Notes: a model not told the origin generated them from the letters alone. 64,000 bases of DNA from Pseudomonas cichorii (GCF_018343775.1 NZ_CP074349.1:982001-1046000), one strand, 5' to 3'; shown: positions 49,910 to 59,976, counted from the stretch's first letter. Program-made: numbers and translations.

Positions 49910-49975
49910 ACCGGCTTCTCGATTGAGCAGTGCAATGGTCGAGGCGAAATGGACAACCCTTCGACCAGAAAAAAA

Positions 49976-50215
49976 TCAGGAAGTCGTCTGGCGCGACTCC
50001 TCGGCGCCAAGACTATCGTTATCTGACGACTTCGCACACCAGCCACAGTGAAAGCCCCGACCTATTTTTTGCTGGCGCTGTTCAGGGTCCAGTACCCAGG
50101 CACGGGATTGCCAAGGAGGCTGATGGCGAAGGTGTTGTGTGTGCCCGCAGGACAACACCACGATCCAGTGACCGTCTTCATCCTGCCGAAAATCGATAAC
50201 CGTTGAGTTTTCCAA
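49976..50215 (-). CDS. DUF3565 zinc-finger-like protein (TTG start)
   Basis: A 79-residue protein with VVLSCGHTQHLRHQPPWQSRAWV and FHCGWC, the DUF3565 pattern of Cys and His residues likely binding zinc. The family N-terminus matches translation from TTG at 50215 (LENSTVIDFRQDEDG). A longer frame reaching 50308 or 50326 overlaps the divergent slyD start and is unlikely. Function unknown. Confidence 0.75.
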   Translation of the reverse strand: MENSTVIDFRQDEDGHWIVVLSCGHTQHLRHQPPWQSRAWVLDPEQRQQKIGRGFHCGWCAKSSDNDSLGAEESRQTTS

Positions 50216-50306
50216 TCGGGGCCGTCTGTCAGAGTTGCGTTCGCTTTCGAGCGATGGCTTGGTTAAACTTGCGCGTTCTTCAATCTTAAGCAAAAGGTCC
50301 TGCCCC

Positions 50307-50792
50307 ATGCCGATCGCCGCCAACAAGGCTGTCTCTATTGACTATACCCTGACCAACGACGCTGGTGAGGTCATCGACAGTTCTGCCGGCGGTGCTCCGC
50401 TGGTCTACCTGCATGGCGCCGGCAACATCATCCCGGGCCTGGAAAAGGCACTGGTCGGCAAAGACGTCGGTGACGAGCTGAAAGTTGCCATCGAGCCTGA
50501 AGATGCCTACGGCGAATACTCCGCCGAGCTGGTCAGCACCCTGAACCGCAGCATGTTCGAAGGTGTCGACGAACTGGAAGTCGGCATGCAGTTCCACGCT
50601 TCCGGCCCGGACGGCAGCATGCAGATCGTGACCATTCGCGACCTGGATGGCGACGATGTCACCGTCGACGGCAACCACCCACTGGCGGGTCAGCGCCTGA
50701 ACTTCGAAGTCAAGATCGTGAACATTCGCGATGCCAGCCAAGAAGAAATGGCTCATGGCCACATTCATGGTGAAGGCGGTCATCAGCACTGA
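50307..50792 (+). CDS. slyD: FKBP-type peptidyl-prolyl isomerase SlyD
   Basis: A 161-residue prolyl isomerase and metallochaperone. It has VSIDYTLTNDAGEVIDSS, the FKBP core with LVYLHGAGNIIPGLEKAL, the inserted IF domain, and a His-rich C-terminus (HGHIHGEGGHQH) that binds nickel, shorter than E. coli SlyD's tail. ATG 50307 chosen; an in-frame frame upstream overlaps the DUF3565 region. Confidence 0.94.
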   Translation: MPIAANKAVSIDYTLTNDAGEVIDSSAGGAPLVYLHGAGNIIPGLEKALVGKDVGDELKVAIEPEDAYGEYSAELVSTLNRSMFEGVDELEVGMQFHASGPDGSMQIVTIRDLDGDDVTVDGNHPLAGQRLNFEVKIVNIRDASQEEMAHGHIHGEGGHQH

Positions 50793-50819
50793 TTTGTGCT
50801 GCTAAGCTCAGGTAACTGA

Positions 50820-50885
50820 CAAAGGCGCCCTGGCTGTTCTGCGATGACGACTTTCGTTACGCGGGTCTGCCACGGCGCCTTTTTG
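50820..50885 (+). terminator. Possible terminator hairpin after slyD
   Basis: AAAGGCGCC and GGCGCCTTTTT flank a loop of about 45 bp that contains further GC pairing. The T-run follows the second arm. It lies between slyD and gpx; an sRNA is an alternative. Confidence 0.5.
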
Positions 50886-50917
50886 GTTCGCTCGGGCTTC
50901 AAGGGGGAGAGGATTTC

Positions 50918-51400
50918 ATGAGTGCTTTTCACGACATTACATTGAAGGCGCTGAACGGGCAGGAGCTGCCTCTGGCGCCTTTGAAGAACACAGTGGTCCT
51001 GGTCGTCAACGTGGCCTCCAAATGCGGGCTCACGCCACAATATGCAGCGCTTGAAAGCCTTTACCAGCAGTACAAGGACAAGGGCTTCAGCGTTCTGGGG
51101 CTGCCGTGCAATCAGTTTGCCGGACAGGAGCCTGGTTCCGAGCAGGAAATCCAGGAGTTCTGCAAACTCAATTATGGCGTGACCTTCGCACTGGGCGAAA
51201 AGCTCGAGGTCAACGGAGCGCAACGCCATCCGCTGTATCGTCTGCTGGCCGGAGAGGGCGCCGAGTTTCCTGGCGATATCACCTGGAACTTCGAGAAGTT
51301 TCTGGTCGGTCGCAACGGTGCCGTGATTGCCCGATTCTCGCCACGCATGGCGCCGGATGATCCTGTGGTTATCCAGGCCATCGAAAAGGCCCTGGCCTGA
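50918..51400 (+). CDS. Glutathione peroxidase (thioredoxin-dependent type)
   Basis: Reduces hydroperoxides. The 160-residue protein has peroxidatic Cys36 in ASKCGLTPQY, a second Cys64 in LPCNQFAGQEPG and the WNFEKFLV motif, so the Cys, Gln, Trp catalytic residues are all present. GGGGGAGAGG precedes the ATG. Confidence 0.95.
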   Translation: MSAFHDITLKALNGQELPLAPLKNTVVLVVNVASKCGLTPQYAALESLYQQYKDKGFSVLGLPCNQFAGQEPGSEQEIQEFCKLNYGVTFALGEKLEVNGAQRHPLYRLLAGEGAEFPGDITWNFEKFLVGRNGAVIARFSPRMAPDDPVVIQAIEKALA

Positions 51401-51436
51401 CGCCGTCTGCCGGGTGGCCTTGCGCTTGCCCGGCAA

Positions 51437-52612
51437 TCAGCCTGAAACGGGTTTGACGCTCCGTTCCCTGGCCTCGCTGTCGTTGACGCTCAACAACTGC
51501 TGCTCGAACTGATCGATAATCGTCGTCCAGCCCTGACGACTGGCATGCTTGCGGGCATTGAGCCTTACCCTGCGCAGGGCTTCACTGTCTTCCACCAGCC
51601 AGCGTGCAGCATCAATGAATGCCTCTTCGTCACCGGGCATGGCCAGCGCGCCATTGTGACCGTGACGAATATGCTGCCCGGCAGCCGCTTCATCATAGGC
51701 CACCACGCCAAGCCCTGAGGCCAGAGCCTCAAGCACGACATTGCCGAATGTCTCGGTCAGGCTTGGAAAAAGAAACAGATCGCCGGATGCGTAATGCGCT
51801 GCCAGTGCCTCGCCGCGCTGCGTCCCGCAGAAAATCGCATCGGGTATCTGCTGTTCCAGAGGGGCACGTTGCGGCCCGTCTCCGACCACAATCAGTTTCA
51901 GAGTGCGCCGTGGATAGCTCGCTTTCAGCGTTTCAAAGCACGTTTTGAGCAAGCCCAGGTTCTTTTCCGGTGCCAGCCTGCCGACATGCAGGATGGCGGT
52001 ATCACCCACCTGCAACCCCCAATTTTCGCGTAGTGCCTGCGAGCGTCTTGAAGGGTGAAACAACTGGCTGTCCACGCCGCGAGACAACAACTCGATCCGC
52101 TCGAAACCACGCCGTTCCAGCTCCATCTTCTGGCTGATACTGGGGACAAGCGTCATGCGCGAGCGATTGTGGAACCAGCGCAGGTAATGAGTCAGCAAGC
52201 GAGTAATGAACCCCATGCCGTATTGCTGGGTGTACTGCGGGAAATTGGTATGAAAGCCACTGATCACCGCAATCCCCAGCCGTCTGGCCGCTCGCAACGC
52301 AGAAAGCCCCAACGGCCCTTCGGTCGCGATATACAACACATCCGGACGTCGCCGCTGCCAACGACGCAACAGCTTGTGCATCGAAGATTGACCCCATTGC
52401 AAACCCGGATAACCCGGTATCGGCCACCCACGGCACAGCATCAAGTCGTCGGCAGCAAAACCTGCCTCCTCACCCTGACGCGGCCGAATCAACTCGACCT
52501 GATGCCCGCGCAAACGCAACCCGTCACACAGCCGCCCCAACGTATTGGCGACGCCATTGATCTCGGGAGTGAAGGTTTCAGTGATAAGCGTGACATGCAG
52601 AATTTTGCTCAT
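51437..52612 (-). CDS. GT4-family glycosyltransferase
   Basis: A 391-residue glycosyltransferase of the GT4 fold. It begins ILHVTLITETFTPEINGVANTL, has the donor-site region LHVGRLAPEKNLGLL and SLTETFGNVVLEALASGLGVV with the catalytic Glu-x7-Glu. It resembles GDP-mannose-dependent alpha-mannosyltransferases (MgtA type) that act on membrane diacylglycerols, but the substrate is not shown. ATG 52612 preferred over 52636 and 52681. Confidence 0.88.
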   Translation of the reverse strand: MSKILHVTLITETFTPEINGVANTLGRLCDGLRLRGHQVELIRPRQGEEAGFAADDLMLCRGWPIPGYPGLQWGQSSMHKLLRRWQRRRPDVLYIATEGPLGLSALRAARRLGIAVISGFHTNFPQYTQQYGMGFITRLLTHYLRWFHNRSRMTLVPSISQKMELERRGFERIELLSRGVDSQLFHPSRRSQALRENWGLQVGDTAILHVGRLAPEKNLGLLKTCFETLKASYPRRTLKLIVVGDGPQRAPLEQQIPDAIFCGTQRGEALAAHYASGDLFLFPSLTETFGNVVLEALASGLGVVAYDEAAAGQHIRHGHNGALAMPGDEEAFIDAARWLVEDSEALRRVRLNARKHASRQGWTTIIDQFEQQLLSVNDSEARERSVKPVSG

Positions 52613-52697
52613 GGGAGCAGTCTCGACCTGTTGCATGTCGGTTATGTGGCTGTTGGGTGATGGATTTGTGACGGGTCCCATAAAGCTGGATCTGCGT

Positions 52698-52787
52698 GTA
52701 GGACCGGATTTATCCGGGAAGAGGCCCGCCCATTCATTACATCTTTCTTGGTAGATATAACGCCTTCCCGGATAAATCCGGTCCTAC
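52698..52787. repeat. 24-bp perfect inverted repeat
   Basis: Arm 52698-52721 begins GTAGGACCGG; arm 52764-52787 is its exact reverse complement, with a 42-bp spacer. It does not resemble the GCGAATGAATTCGC family elsewhere in the window. It marks the start of a small AT-rich accessory patch. Confidence 0.85.
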
Positions 52788-52799
52788 ATGAGTAGCGTT

Positions 52800-52988
52800 T
52801 TATATAAGTTCTGTGGAGAGCAAATTACCAATGGGCCATGTCTTTGAACTTCTGAGGAAGACAGTCATTGAAATCCAGGGTTTGCGCAGTCGCCATTGTT
52901 TTTGATCGCGGCCCCAGGCTTGTGACATTGATAAATGGTGAATCGGTATGAGTGTGCATTTTTCGACTCCATTCAGACTAAACAGCAT
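52800..52988 (-). CDS. Small ORF overlapping the repeat-containing orphan
   Basis: A 62-codon ORF whose ATG overlaps the preceding gene's stop by 11 bp, so translation could be coupled. The product is rich in Trp, Lys and Arg, and no family is recognised. Codon bias is weak, so it may be spurious. Confidence 0.3.
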   Translation of the reverse strand: MLFSLNGVEKCTLIPIHHLSMSQAWGRDQKQWRLRKPWISMTVFLRSSKTWPIGNLLSTELI

Positions 52989-53301
52989 CGTGCGTGAGTT
53001 GACGGCTCTGCGGGCTAGCCACTCTTTCCAGCGCTGCTGGCCTGGGCTCGAAGTCTTTGTCGTTGACGGCGGACTTCCTTTGTTCCGGGGTCATGCTTTG
53101 CAGGAAGAAGGTGGATCGTGGCTGTACCAGACGGGTCAGCGTTGCGGCTGCCGGGATGATTGCGGTGCCGGGGCCTGATGCCGCTTTTTTAGCGTTACTG
53201 AAAATCTGGGCAAAACGGCTGGAGCGCGGTTCAGGAATTCTTTCCAGTGCGGCAGGTTTGTAAGCGGTTTGTGCAGCGGCAGTTTTTGTTTTGACTTCCA
53301 T
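52978..53301 (-). CDS. Orphan protein with internal repeat
   Basis: A 107-residue basic, Ala- and Pro-rich protein without signal peptide or membrane segment. Its two ends repeat the same motif: KPAALERIPEPRSSR near the N-terminus and RPAALERVASPQSRQ near the C-terminus. The middle contains SMTPEQRKSAVNDKDF. No family is recognised. GC at codon position 3 is consistent with a real gene. The AT-rich 53302-53591 lies upstream with no other gene. A secreted or effector-like role is possible but unproven. Confidence 0.6.
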   Translation of the reverse strand: MEVKTKTAAAQTAYKPAALERIPEPRSSRFAQIFSNAKKAASGPGTAIIPAAATLTRLVQPRSTFFLQSMTPEQRKSAVNDKDFEPRPAALERVASPQSRQLTHDAV

Positions 53302-53591
53302 GGTGTTGCATCCTGTGGGTTTATTGCAGGAGAGCAAAGAGGGTGCCAGCTTTTATAATTTGTTTTTAACGGAAGGTGATGCTTAGTGTTTAAGGGGTTT
53401 TAACAAGTGTCCTACATGAAGATCCTACAGCTTGTTTTGTTTTGATATCACTGCAAGGTTTTGCCCGTGCCGGTAATGTATTGCCAGTGTTTTTAAGTTG
53501 TTTTATAGAGGCGTAAAAGAGTGCTCTTTTTGTTGCGTGGGATGTTTCTTTTTATAAGTTTCAGGAGCGCCTCCATGCGCTCCTGTAAAAA

Positions 53592-54317
53592 TCAGCGTTC
53601 TCTCACCCAGAACAACGTCGCACCGGCCACCGCCGCTGGCATCATCAGGATATTGAGCATCGGCACCAGCAACGCCAGATAAACGATGCCGCCGAAGCTT
53701 AGGCTTTGCCAGCGTTTGCTTTTCAGCCAGTCGAGCATTTCGTTCCAGCCCAGCTTGTGGTTGTCCGCCGGGTAGTCGATGTACTGGATAGCCATCATCC
53801 AGATCCCGAACAGCAGCCAGAGCGGGGCGGCGATCAGGTTGACCACAGGGATAAACGACAGAATGAAAAGCCCGAGCATGCGCGGCAGCATGTAACCCAG
53901 TTTGCGGGCCTCGCGTGCCAGGGTTCGGGGGATCATGGCGGCGAGCTCTGACCAACTGAAGTCAGGCGATTCATCCTTGCCCCGAATCACGGCTTCGACT
54001 TTCTCGGACAGAAAGCCATTGAAGGGCGCAGCGATGATATTGGCCAGCATGGTGAAGGTGAAAAACACCATCAGCAGCACCAGCGTCACGAACAGTGGCC
54101 AGAGAATGTAGTTCAGAAAGCTCAGCCAGTGCGGCAACGTCGGCATGAAGGCATCGACCCAGATACCGAACTGATGCAGGGCCAGATAGATCAGGCCACC
54201 GAACAGCACCAGGTTGATGCTCAGCGGCAGCAGGACGAACAGACGCAGGCTGGGACTGAGGATCAGTTTCAGGCCTTCTTTCAGGTATTGCGGGCCTGTC
54301 AGGGCAGGGGCGGGCAT
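53592..54317 (-). CDS. cysZ: CysZ-family sulfate transporter
   Basis: A 241-residue inner-membrane protein of the EI24/CysZ family. N-terminus [28 protein letters not shown] and conserved [13 protein letters not shown], with several hydrophobic helices. CysZ imports sulfate for cysteine synthesis. It is divergent from trxB; 54318-54713 between them holds promoters. Confidence 0.93.
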   Translation of the reverse strand: MPAPALTGPQYLKEGLKLILSPSLRLFVLLPLSINLVLFGGLIYLALHQFGIWVDAFMPTLPHWLSFLNYILWPLFVTLVLLMVFFTFTMLANIIAAPFNGFLSEKVEAVIRGKDESPDFSWSELAAMIPRTLAREARKLGYMLPRMLGLFILSFIPVVNLIAAPLWLLFGIWMMAIQYIDYPADNHKLGWNEMLDWLKSKRWQSLSFGGIVYLALLVPMLNILMMPAAVAGATLFWVRER

Positions 54318-55676
<1,359 letters not shown>

Positions 55677-55685
55677 TCTGCAAAC

Positions 55686-55741
55686 CCCCTGGGAACGTAT
55701 TCATTCGCGAAGACTTCACGGATGAATCCGTTCCCACGGGG
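55686..55741. repeat. Extragenic palindrome between trxB and HopJ gene
   Basis: TGGGAACGTATTCATTCGCG and the inverted CGGATGAATCCGTTCCCA form a divergent version of the window's extragenic repeat between convergent genes. Confidence 0.75.
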
Positions 55742-55750
55742 GTATGCGTT

Positions 55751-56092
55751 TCAACCCTTGCGCTTAAGCGGCTCACCTTCAAACTTCACACCGGCCAGGC
55801 CATGGGCGATCAGTGCCCGGATATTGCCGTGGTCCGTACCTTCTGGCGTGGCTTGTACCGAGCGGTAATGCTCGCCGAAAGCCAGCAGGGCTTCTTCGTC
55901 GCTCAAGCCTTCCAGCAAAGCCAGGCCCAGTGTCTTGCACGAGCCTTCGTTCTGACCGGCTGCGTTTTCGACGCTACCGTTCTTGAACGCTTGAGGCTGA
56001 TAGTCATAGCCTGCCGCAATGAATGCCAGGGTGTCGGCAAAGGCGTGTTCGCCGCTCTTGAGGCTGGTACGCAGGGTATTCAGATCAGTCAT
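55751..56092 (-). CDS. HopJ-family protein
   Basis: A 113-residue protein matching the HopJ (PF08888) family: LNTLRTSLKSGEHAFADTLAFI, YDYQPQAFKNG and GSCKTLGLALLEGLSDEEALLAFGEHYRSV. The family takes its name from a proposed type III effector of P. syringae, but related genes are common in non-pathogens and in conserved operons. Here it overlaps DUF1244 and follows folM, a housekeeping setting, so an effector role is doubtful. ATG 56092 chosen. Confidence 0.88.
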   Translation of the reverse strand: MTDLNTLRTSLKSGEHAFADTLAFIAAGYDYQPQAFKNGSVENAAGQNEGSCKTLGLALLEGLSDEEALLAFGEHYRSVQATPEGTDHGNIRALIAHGLAGVKFEGEPLKRKG

Positions 56093-56381
56093 GCTTGGTT
56101 TCCTTGGCGAACGCCGCTTTCTGTTCGGCGCTGGCTTCTTTCTGGTATTGGGCTTTCCACTCGTTGTACGGCATGCCGTAAACCACTTCGCGTGCCTCGT
56201 CGAGGCTGACATCGATCTGCTTCTCGTCGGCTGCGGCCTTGTACCATTTGGACAGGCAATTGCGGCAGAAGCCTGAGAGGTTCATCAGGTCGATGTTCTG
56301 GACGTCCTTGCGGCTGTCCAGGTGCGCGACCAGGCGGCGGAAGGCGGCTGCTTCAAGTTCGAGGCGTTGTTGCTCGGTCAT
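56085..56381 (-). CDS. DUF1244 protein
   Basis: A 98-residue protein of DUF1244, with LDSRKDVQNIDLMNLSGFCRNCLSKWY and YGMPYNEWKAQYQ. Cys-x2-Cys (CRNC) may bind metal. The family is widespread in proteobacteria, with unknown function. It overlaps the HopJ gene by 8 bp and follows folM. Confidence 0.93.
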   Translation of the reverse strand: MTEQQRLELEAAAFRRLVAHLDSRKDVQNIDLMNLSGFCRNCLSKWYKAAADEKQIDVSLDEAREVVYGMPYNEWKAQYQKEASAEQKAAFAKETKHD

Positions 56382-56421
56382 GATGGGCTCTGTTGGCTAG
56401 GGATTGAGGGGAGGCAATGAA

Positions 56422-57120
56422 TCATTCACCGGATCTCCCTTTCTTCAGGTGTCGACCACCATTGATGACGACACTGCTTCCTGTGGTGTAGCGGGCTTCC
56501 AGCAGATAGAAGACGGCTTCGATCAAGGGCTCTGCGCCAGGCTCGAATTGCAGCAGCGCCTTTTTCAGCGTCTGGCGGCGATAGTCTTCGTCGCTGTCCG
56601 GCTTGAGGATCAGCAGCCCCGGCAGGATCGCGTTCACGCGAATGTCGGGTGCATATTTCTCGGCGAACGACAGCACCATGTTCTGCAGGGCGGCCTTGGT
56701 GGCTGCATAGGCGATGTGGCTCTTGCTGCCGCGAGACGAGGTGTCATCGCAGATATGAATGATGTCGGTTTTTTCCGGCCCGGCCAGCAACTCACCCAGT
56801 GCCAGGTTCAAATGGTAAGGCGCTTCGACATGGAGCCTGAACATGATGTTCAGGTTTTCCAGACTGTCGTCCAGCCACAACGAAGCGTTGTGGATGATTG
56901 CACGCAGGCCATCGTAGTTGGAGGTGATGTAGTCGATCAGCGCCAGGCGATCCTGCTCCACGCCCAGATCAGCCTGAAATTGCACGATATTGGGGTGAGG
57001 CGAATTCTCTAGCAGGGTGCGGCTGACACTGATGACGTTATAGCCTGCCTGTGCCAACTGGATGGCCAGTTCCAGGCCGACTCGCTGGCTGGCGCCGGTT
57101 ACAAGGATTGTCTTATTCAT
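56422..57120 (-). CDS. folM: Dihydromonapterin reductase
   Basis: An SDR that reduces dihydromonapterin to tetrahydromonapterin, the cofactor for phenylalanine hydroxylase in Pseudomonas. The 232-residue protein has the cofactor motif TGASQRVG with the Arg in place of the usual Gly-Ile, IIHNASLW, and the Tyr-x3-Lys pair in YAATKAAL. Operon with DUF1244 and HopJ genes, as in other pseudomonads. Confidence 0.92.
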   Translation of the reverse strand: MNKTILVTGASQRVGLELAIQLAQAGYNVISVSRTLLENSPHPNIVQFQADLGVEQDRLALIDYITSNYDGLRAIIHNASLWLDDSLENLNIMFRLHVEAPYHLNLALGELLAGPEKTDIIHICDDTSSRGSKSHIAYAATKAALQNMVLSFAEKYAPDIRVNAILPGLLILKPDSDEDYRRQTLKKALLQFEPGAEPLIEAVFYLLEARYTTGSSVVINGGRHLKKGRSGE

Positions 57121-57235
57121 TCGGTGCAGTTGGCTTCAAGGTTTTTCGAGCATGAGACCTGCCCGACTCAAAGGCTCCAGCATAACTGAAGTTGTGCCGA
57201 GAGTGCGGGCAAGCTCTTGAAACCGCTGTTTTACA

Positions 57236-57805
57236 TCAATTGCCGCCGACCGATTTACCTGCTGCTTCAGGCTCGCACGGCAACTTGTTCAACCAGTCGG
57301 CCAGCAGGTATGTGGACAGTGGAATGAACCAGTAAACCATCAGCGGCGTGAGAATCAGGGTGCTGATCATGATGCGCGGGACCAGCTCCAGATGACTGAG
57401 CAACGGCCCCAGCAGGAAATTGAATATCAGCGAGACAGGAAAGAACGCCAGCCAGATGGCCGCCGCTTGTTTCCAGCGGGGCGGGCGTTGATTGGCCGCT
57501 CCAAACCAGCCATCGATGCCGCTGACCCGGCGCTCTTGTGGCTGGGCAAAAAGTCCGCTGCCGCGCACCAACCATGAGCGTCGAGAGGCCGAATGCTCCC
57601 AGGCGTGCATGGTTTCAGAGTCGGCGAAGCGAAAAATGATCTGGAATTCATCATCTCCCGGCGGAGGCGCCAGGACACCGGAGCCCAGATATCCGGGAAA
57701 ATCGGTAGCAAGTTGTTCGCCTTCGTGCAGCCAGGTCATGAGTTCCTGGTAACGACCATGGGCAACGCGGCGTGCAACCATCAAGGTGACGGGAGGGGTA
57801 GACAT
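57236..57805 (-). CDS. ABM-domain membrane protein
   Basis: A 189-residue protein. The N-terminal half is an antibiotic biosynthesis monooxygenase (ABM) dimeric alpha-beta barrel (VTLMVARRVAHGRYQELMTWL; DDEFQIIFRFADSETMHAWEHS); the C-terminal half has two to three membrane helices (WLAFFPVSLIFNFLLGPLLS, IMISTLILTPLMVYWFIPL). Such fusions have no assigned substrate. Confidence 0.88.
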   Translation of the reverse strand: MSTPPVTLMVARRVAHGRYQELMTWLHEGEQLATDFPGYLGSGVLAPPPGDDEFQIIFRFADSETMHAWEHSASRRSWLVRGSGLFAQPQERRVSGIDGWFGAANQRPPRWKQAAAIWLAFFPVSLIFNFLLGPLLSHLELVPRIMISTLILTPLMVYWFIPLSTYLLADWLNKLPCEPEAAGKSVGGN

Positions 57806-57954
57806 TGTGTATCTCCGATAGACGAGTGAGATTCCCGGATAGGGAAGTCACATGACACGGCTCCGGGGTGGTGGGGCGGTGTCAGCTTCGCTTTGAAACA
57901 AGCAAGGATTGTTCCTGAAAACGCGGCGAGAAGCTATCGGTGCAGTGCGAGGTC

Positions 57955-58560
57955 TTAACGGTGCATGGCGGGGTGCAGGCGTTGATGTTGTTTGTGCAGG
58001 TAGCGCAGCAAGCGTTCGGAGTCTTCCTTGCTGTCCTGATTCAATCGATAAGCGCCAAAGCCATTGGTGGTCATGCGCACCAGTGTTCCTTTCAGGGGGA
58101 TCGGAGTGTTGCCAGACGGGCTGAACCAGGCGCTGAACTGCCTGGGCGGTTTTTTCGGTTTGCGGTATTCGAGCAGCACACCCTTGGACGAAACCTCATG
58201 AACCCAAAGCGAGGTCAGTGCGCCTTTTTCGGTCTCCAGCGCAATGGGCTCGGGCAGTATCAGGCGCCAGGGGCGAACCTGCGGGCCTTCTTCAAAAATG
58301 GTCGGGGTGCCCAGTTCCAGATGCAGAGCATGAAATTCATCCTCGACCAGATGCAGAGGGAAATTCATCTGCTGATCTTCAAACTGGGCGTGGAGCGTCA
58401 CTTGTTCATGGGCTGCCAGGCGAGTCAGCAGGTTCTGTATCTGCACGCCACCATTCACAATCAGGCTGCGCGTGCTGTCACGCACGTTGAGCCTGGGGTT
58501 GTGCTGCATGCTCTGGATAAAATCCAGCTCAGCCTGGGTGAGGATTGAGTCGGGTTGCAT
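57955..58560 (-). CDS. Possible PilZ-like or flagellar-brake-like protein
   Basis: A 201-residue protein. The N-terminal segment (TRSLIVNGGVQIQNLLTRLAAHEQ, then FPLHLVEDEFHALHLELG) resembles the YcgR-N domain; the remainder (VHEVSSKGVLLEYRKP, VRMTTNGFGAYRLN) is beta-rich like PilZ, but the c-di-GMP motifs RxxxR and D/NxSxxG are not clearly present. Identity is tentative. Confidence 0.55.
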   Translation of the reverse strand: MQPDSILTQAELDFIQSMQHNPRLNVRDSTRSLIVNGGVQIQNLLTRLAAHEQVTLHAQFEDQQMNFPLHLVEDEFHALHLELGTPTIFEEGPQVRPWRLILPEPIALETEKGALTSLWVHEVSSKGVLLEYRKPKKPPRQFSAWFSPSGNTPIPLKGTLVRMTTNGFGAYRLNQDSKEDSERLLRYLHKQHQRLHPAMHR

Positions 58561-58764
58561 GATGAACTCGAACGGAACAGTGGACGATAAGAAAAAAGAC
58601 CGTAAATTCCTTTTTCTGTTCTGACCGTTCGTCAGTTTCTTCAGAATCGCTCCCGAAAATTTTGCAGGAGACCTGGGGATAGACTACCGCTGCAAAATGC
58701 AAAGTCAGTCGCAGGATCGATAAGGCATAATGTCCGACTCTTTTACTCTGCCACAGGATTTGTC

Positions 58765-59217
58765 ATGAGAGTCGCTATCATTTCCGGCTCGGTCTATGGA
58801 TCGGCCGAAGAGGTTGCCCGTCATGCTGGCGCGCTTCTGCGCAATGCGGGTCATGAAACCGTGTACAACTCGCGCATCACACTGGCCGAGTTGCAGGCCT
58901 TCGAGCCCCAGGCCTTGCTGGCCGTGACCTCGACCACAGGAATGGGCGAACTGCCTGACAATCTCCTGCCTCTTTATTCACAGCTTCGCGATGTCCTGCC
59001 GGCCTTCCTGAGAGGCTTGCCCGCCGGTGTAATTGCCTTGGGCGATGCCAGTTATGGCGATACTTTCTGTGGCGGCGGCGAACAGATACGCGAGTTGTTC
59101 GCCGAGCTGGGCGCAGTTGAGGTGCAGGAAATGCTGCGGCTGGATGCGAGCGAAAGCGTTACGCCGGAAAGCGATGCCGAGCCCTGGCTGGCAGAGTTCA
59201 TCAAGCACCTGGGGTAA
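58765..59217 (+). CDS. mioC: MioC-like flavodoxin
   Basis: A 150-residue short-chain flavodoxin. FMN phosphate loop SGSVYGSAEEVA near residue 8, TSTTGMGELPDN and LGDASYGDTFCGGG around the isoalloxazine ring. E. coli MioC supports biotin synthase. It stands alone, with promoter in 58561-58764. Confidence 0.85.
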   Translation: MRVAIISGSVYGSAEEVARHAGALLRNAGHETVYNSRITLAELQAFEPQALLAVTSTTGMGELPDNLLPLYSQLRDVLPAFLRGLPAGVIALGDASYGDTFCGGGEQIRELFAELGAVEVQEMLRLDASESVTPESDAEPWLAEFIKHLG

Positions 59218-59415
59218 ACCGTTGTATTGAATAGGGCGCTGGAGTGCTCATGCATTTCAGTGTCTTTTATAGTGCAAGAGAGGTTTTTTCTTTTTAATTT
59301 GTAAGATAGAGGTATTCAATAAGTAGGATGTGGATGGATTTTTATCCGGCTATTAATTGATTCTCCTCTGCTCCGATATTCAAAGAGTGCCCACTCGATG
59401 AATAAGGAGTATCAA

Positions 59416-59976
59416 ATGCCAAAGTCTATTGTTGGCAACTTGCCACAGTTTTCTATAAAAGCGCCTCCCAAGAAAGAAGCCGCCAAGATAAACGCGCCCC
59501 AGATCAGCCAGATACTGCAAGAGGCCAGCAGCACTAATTTTGGTGCCATCAGCCTGCTGGTGATGGAAAAAAGAAGCATGAAGCCGCTCTTCAAGGGCTT
59601 TAATCCGGAGCAGATCACGCCCAAGGAACTGACCAGAGCGGGCATGCGGCTTTATAACGGCGGGTTTATCGATAATCACACGGCAGAACTCTTGAGCCGT
59701 ACCGGAGACGAGTTCGACAAGAAGGGCAAAGCTGTAAACCCGGACAAGCAAATAAATGCCCTGGAGTTTTTCGCCGAGCGAATTGCCGAGATGAAAAACA
59801 AGGCTTTGATGGGCGACCCTTATGCGAAGATTCTATTGCCCGATTACGTCAAGGCCATTCATGTCATCCAGAACCTGTACACCTTTGCTACCACCGGCAC
59901 CAGCATGGAGATGATGAAAATCAAGGAAGCAGAGAAAACCGGAAGGCCTCCCTTGATTCCGAGGCCTGACAAGTAA
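59416..59976 (+). CDS. Orphan protein of unknown function
   Basis: A 186-residue basic, soluble protein starting MPKSIVGNLPQFSIKAPPKKE. The N-terminus is Lys-, Pro- and Ser-rich and probably disordered; the rest (ELTRAGMRLYNGGFIDNHTAELLSR, ALEFFAERIAEMKNKALMGDPYAKI) is mainly helical. No family is recognised. The upstream region is AT-rich and the gene's base use differs from its neighbours, suggesting acquisition. GGAG precedes the ATG at optimal distance. No hrp box was found upstream. Confidence 0.7.
   Translation: MPKSIVGNLPQFSIKAPPKKEAAKINAPQISQILQEASSTNFGAISLLVMEKRSMKPLFKGFNPEQITPKELTRAGMRLYNGGFIDNHTAELLSRTGDEFDKKGKAVNPDKQINALEFFAERIAEMKNKALMGDPYAKILLPDYVKAIHVIQNLYTFATTGTSMEMMKIKEAEKTGRPPLIPRPDK

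Noticed and set aside
52948..53178. 76-codon rightward ORF (MSVHFSTPFRLNS...)
   Set aside because: It overlaps the orphan gene on the other strand, whose codon use and internal repeat make it the better choice. Not excluded entirely.
53302..53591. hrp box or promoter for a type III effector upstream of the repeat-containing orphan
   Set aside because: AT-rich, but no matching GGAACC-N15/16-CCAC pattern on the minus strand.
59219..59415. hrp box upstream of the orphan gene
   Set aside because: No GGAACC-N15/16-CCAC pattern found by eye on the relevant strand.
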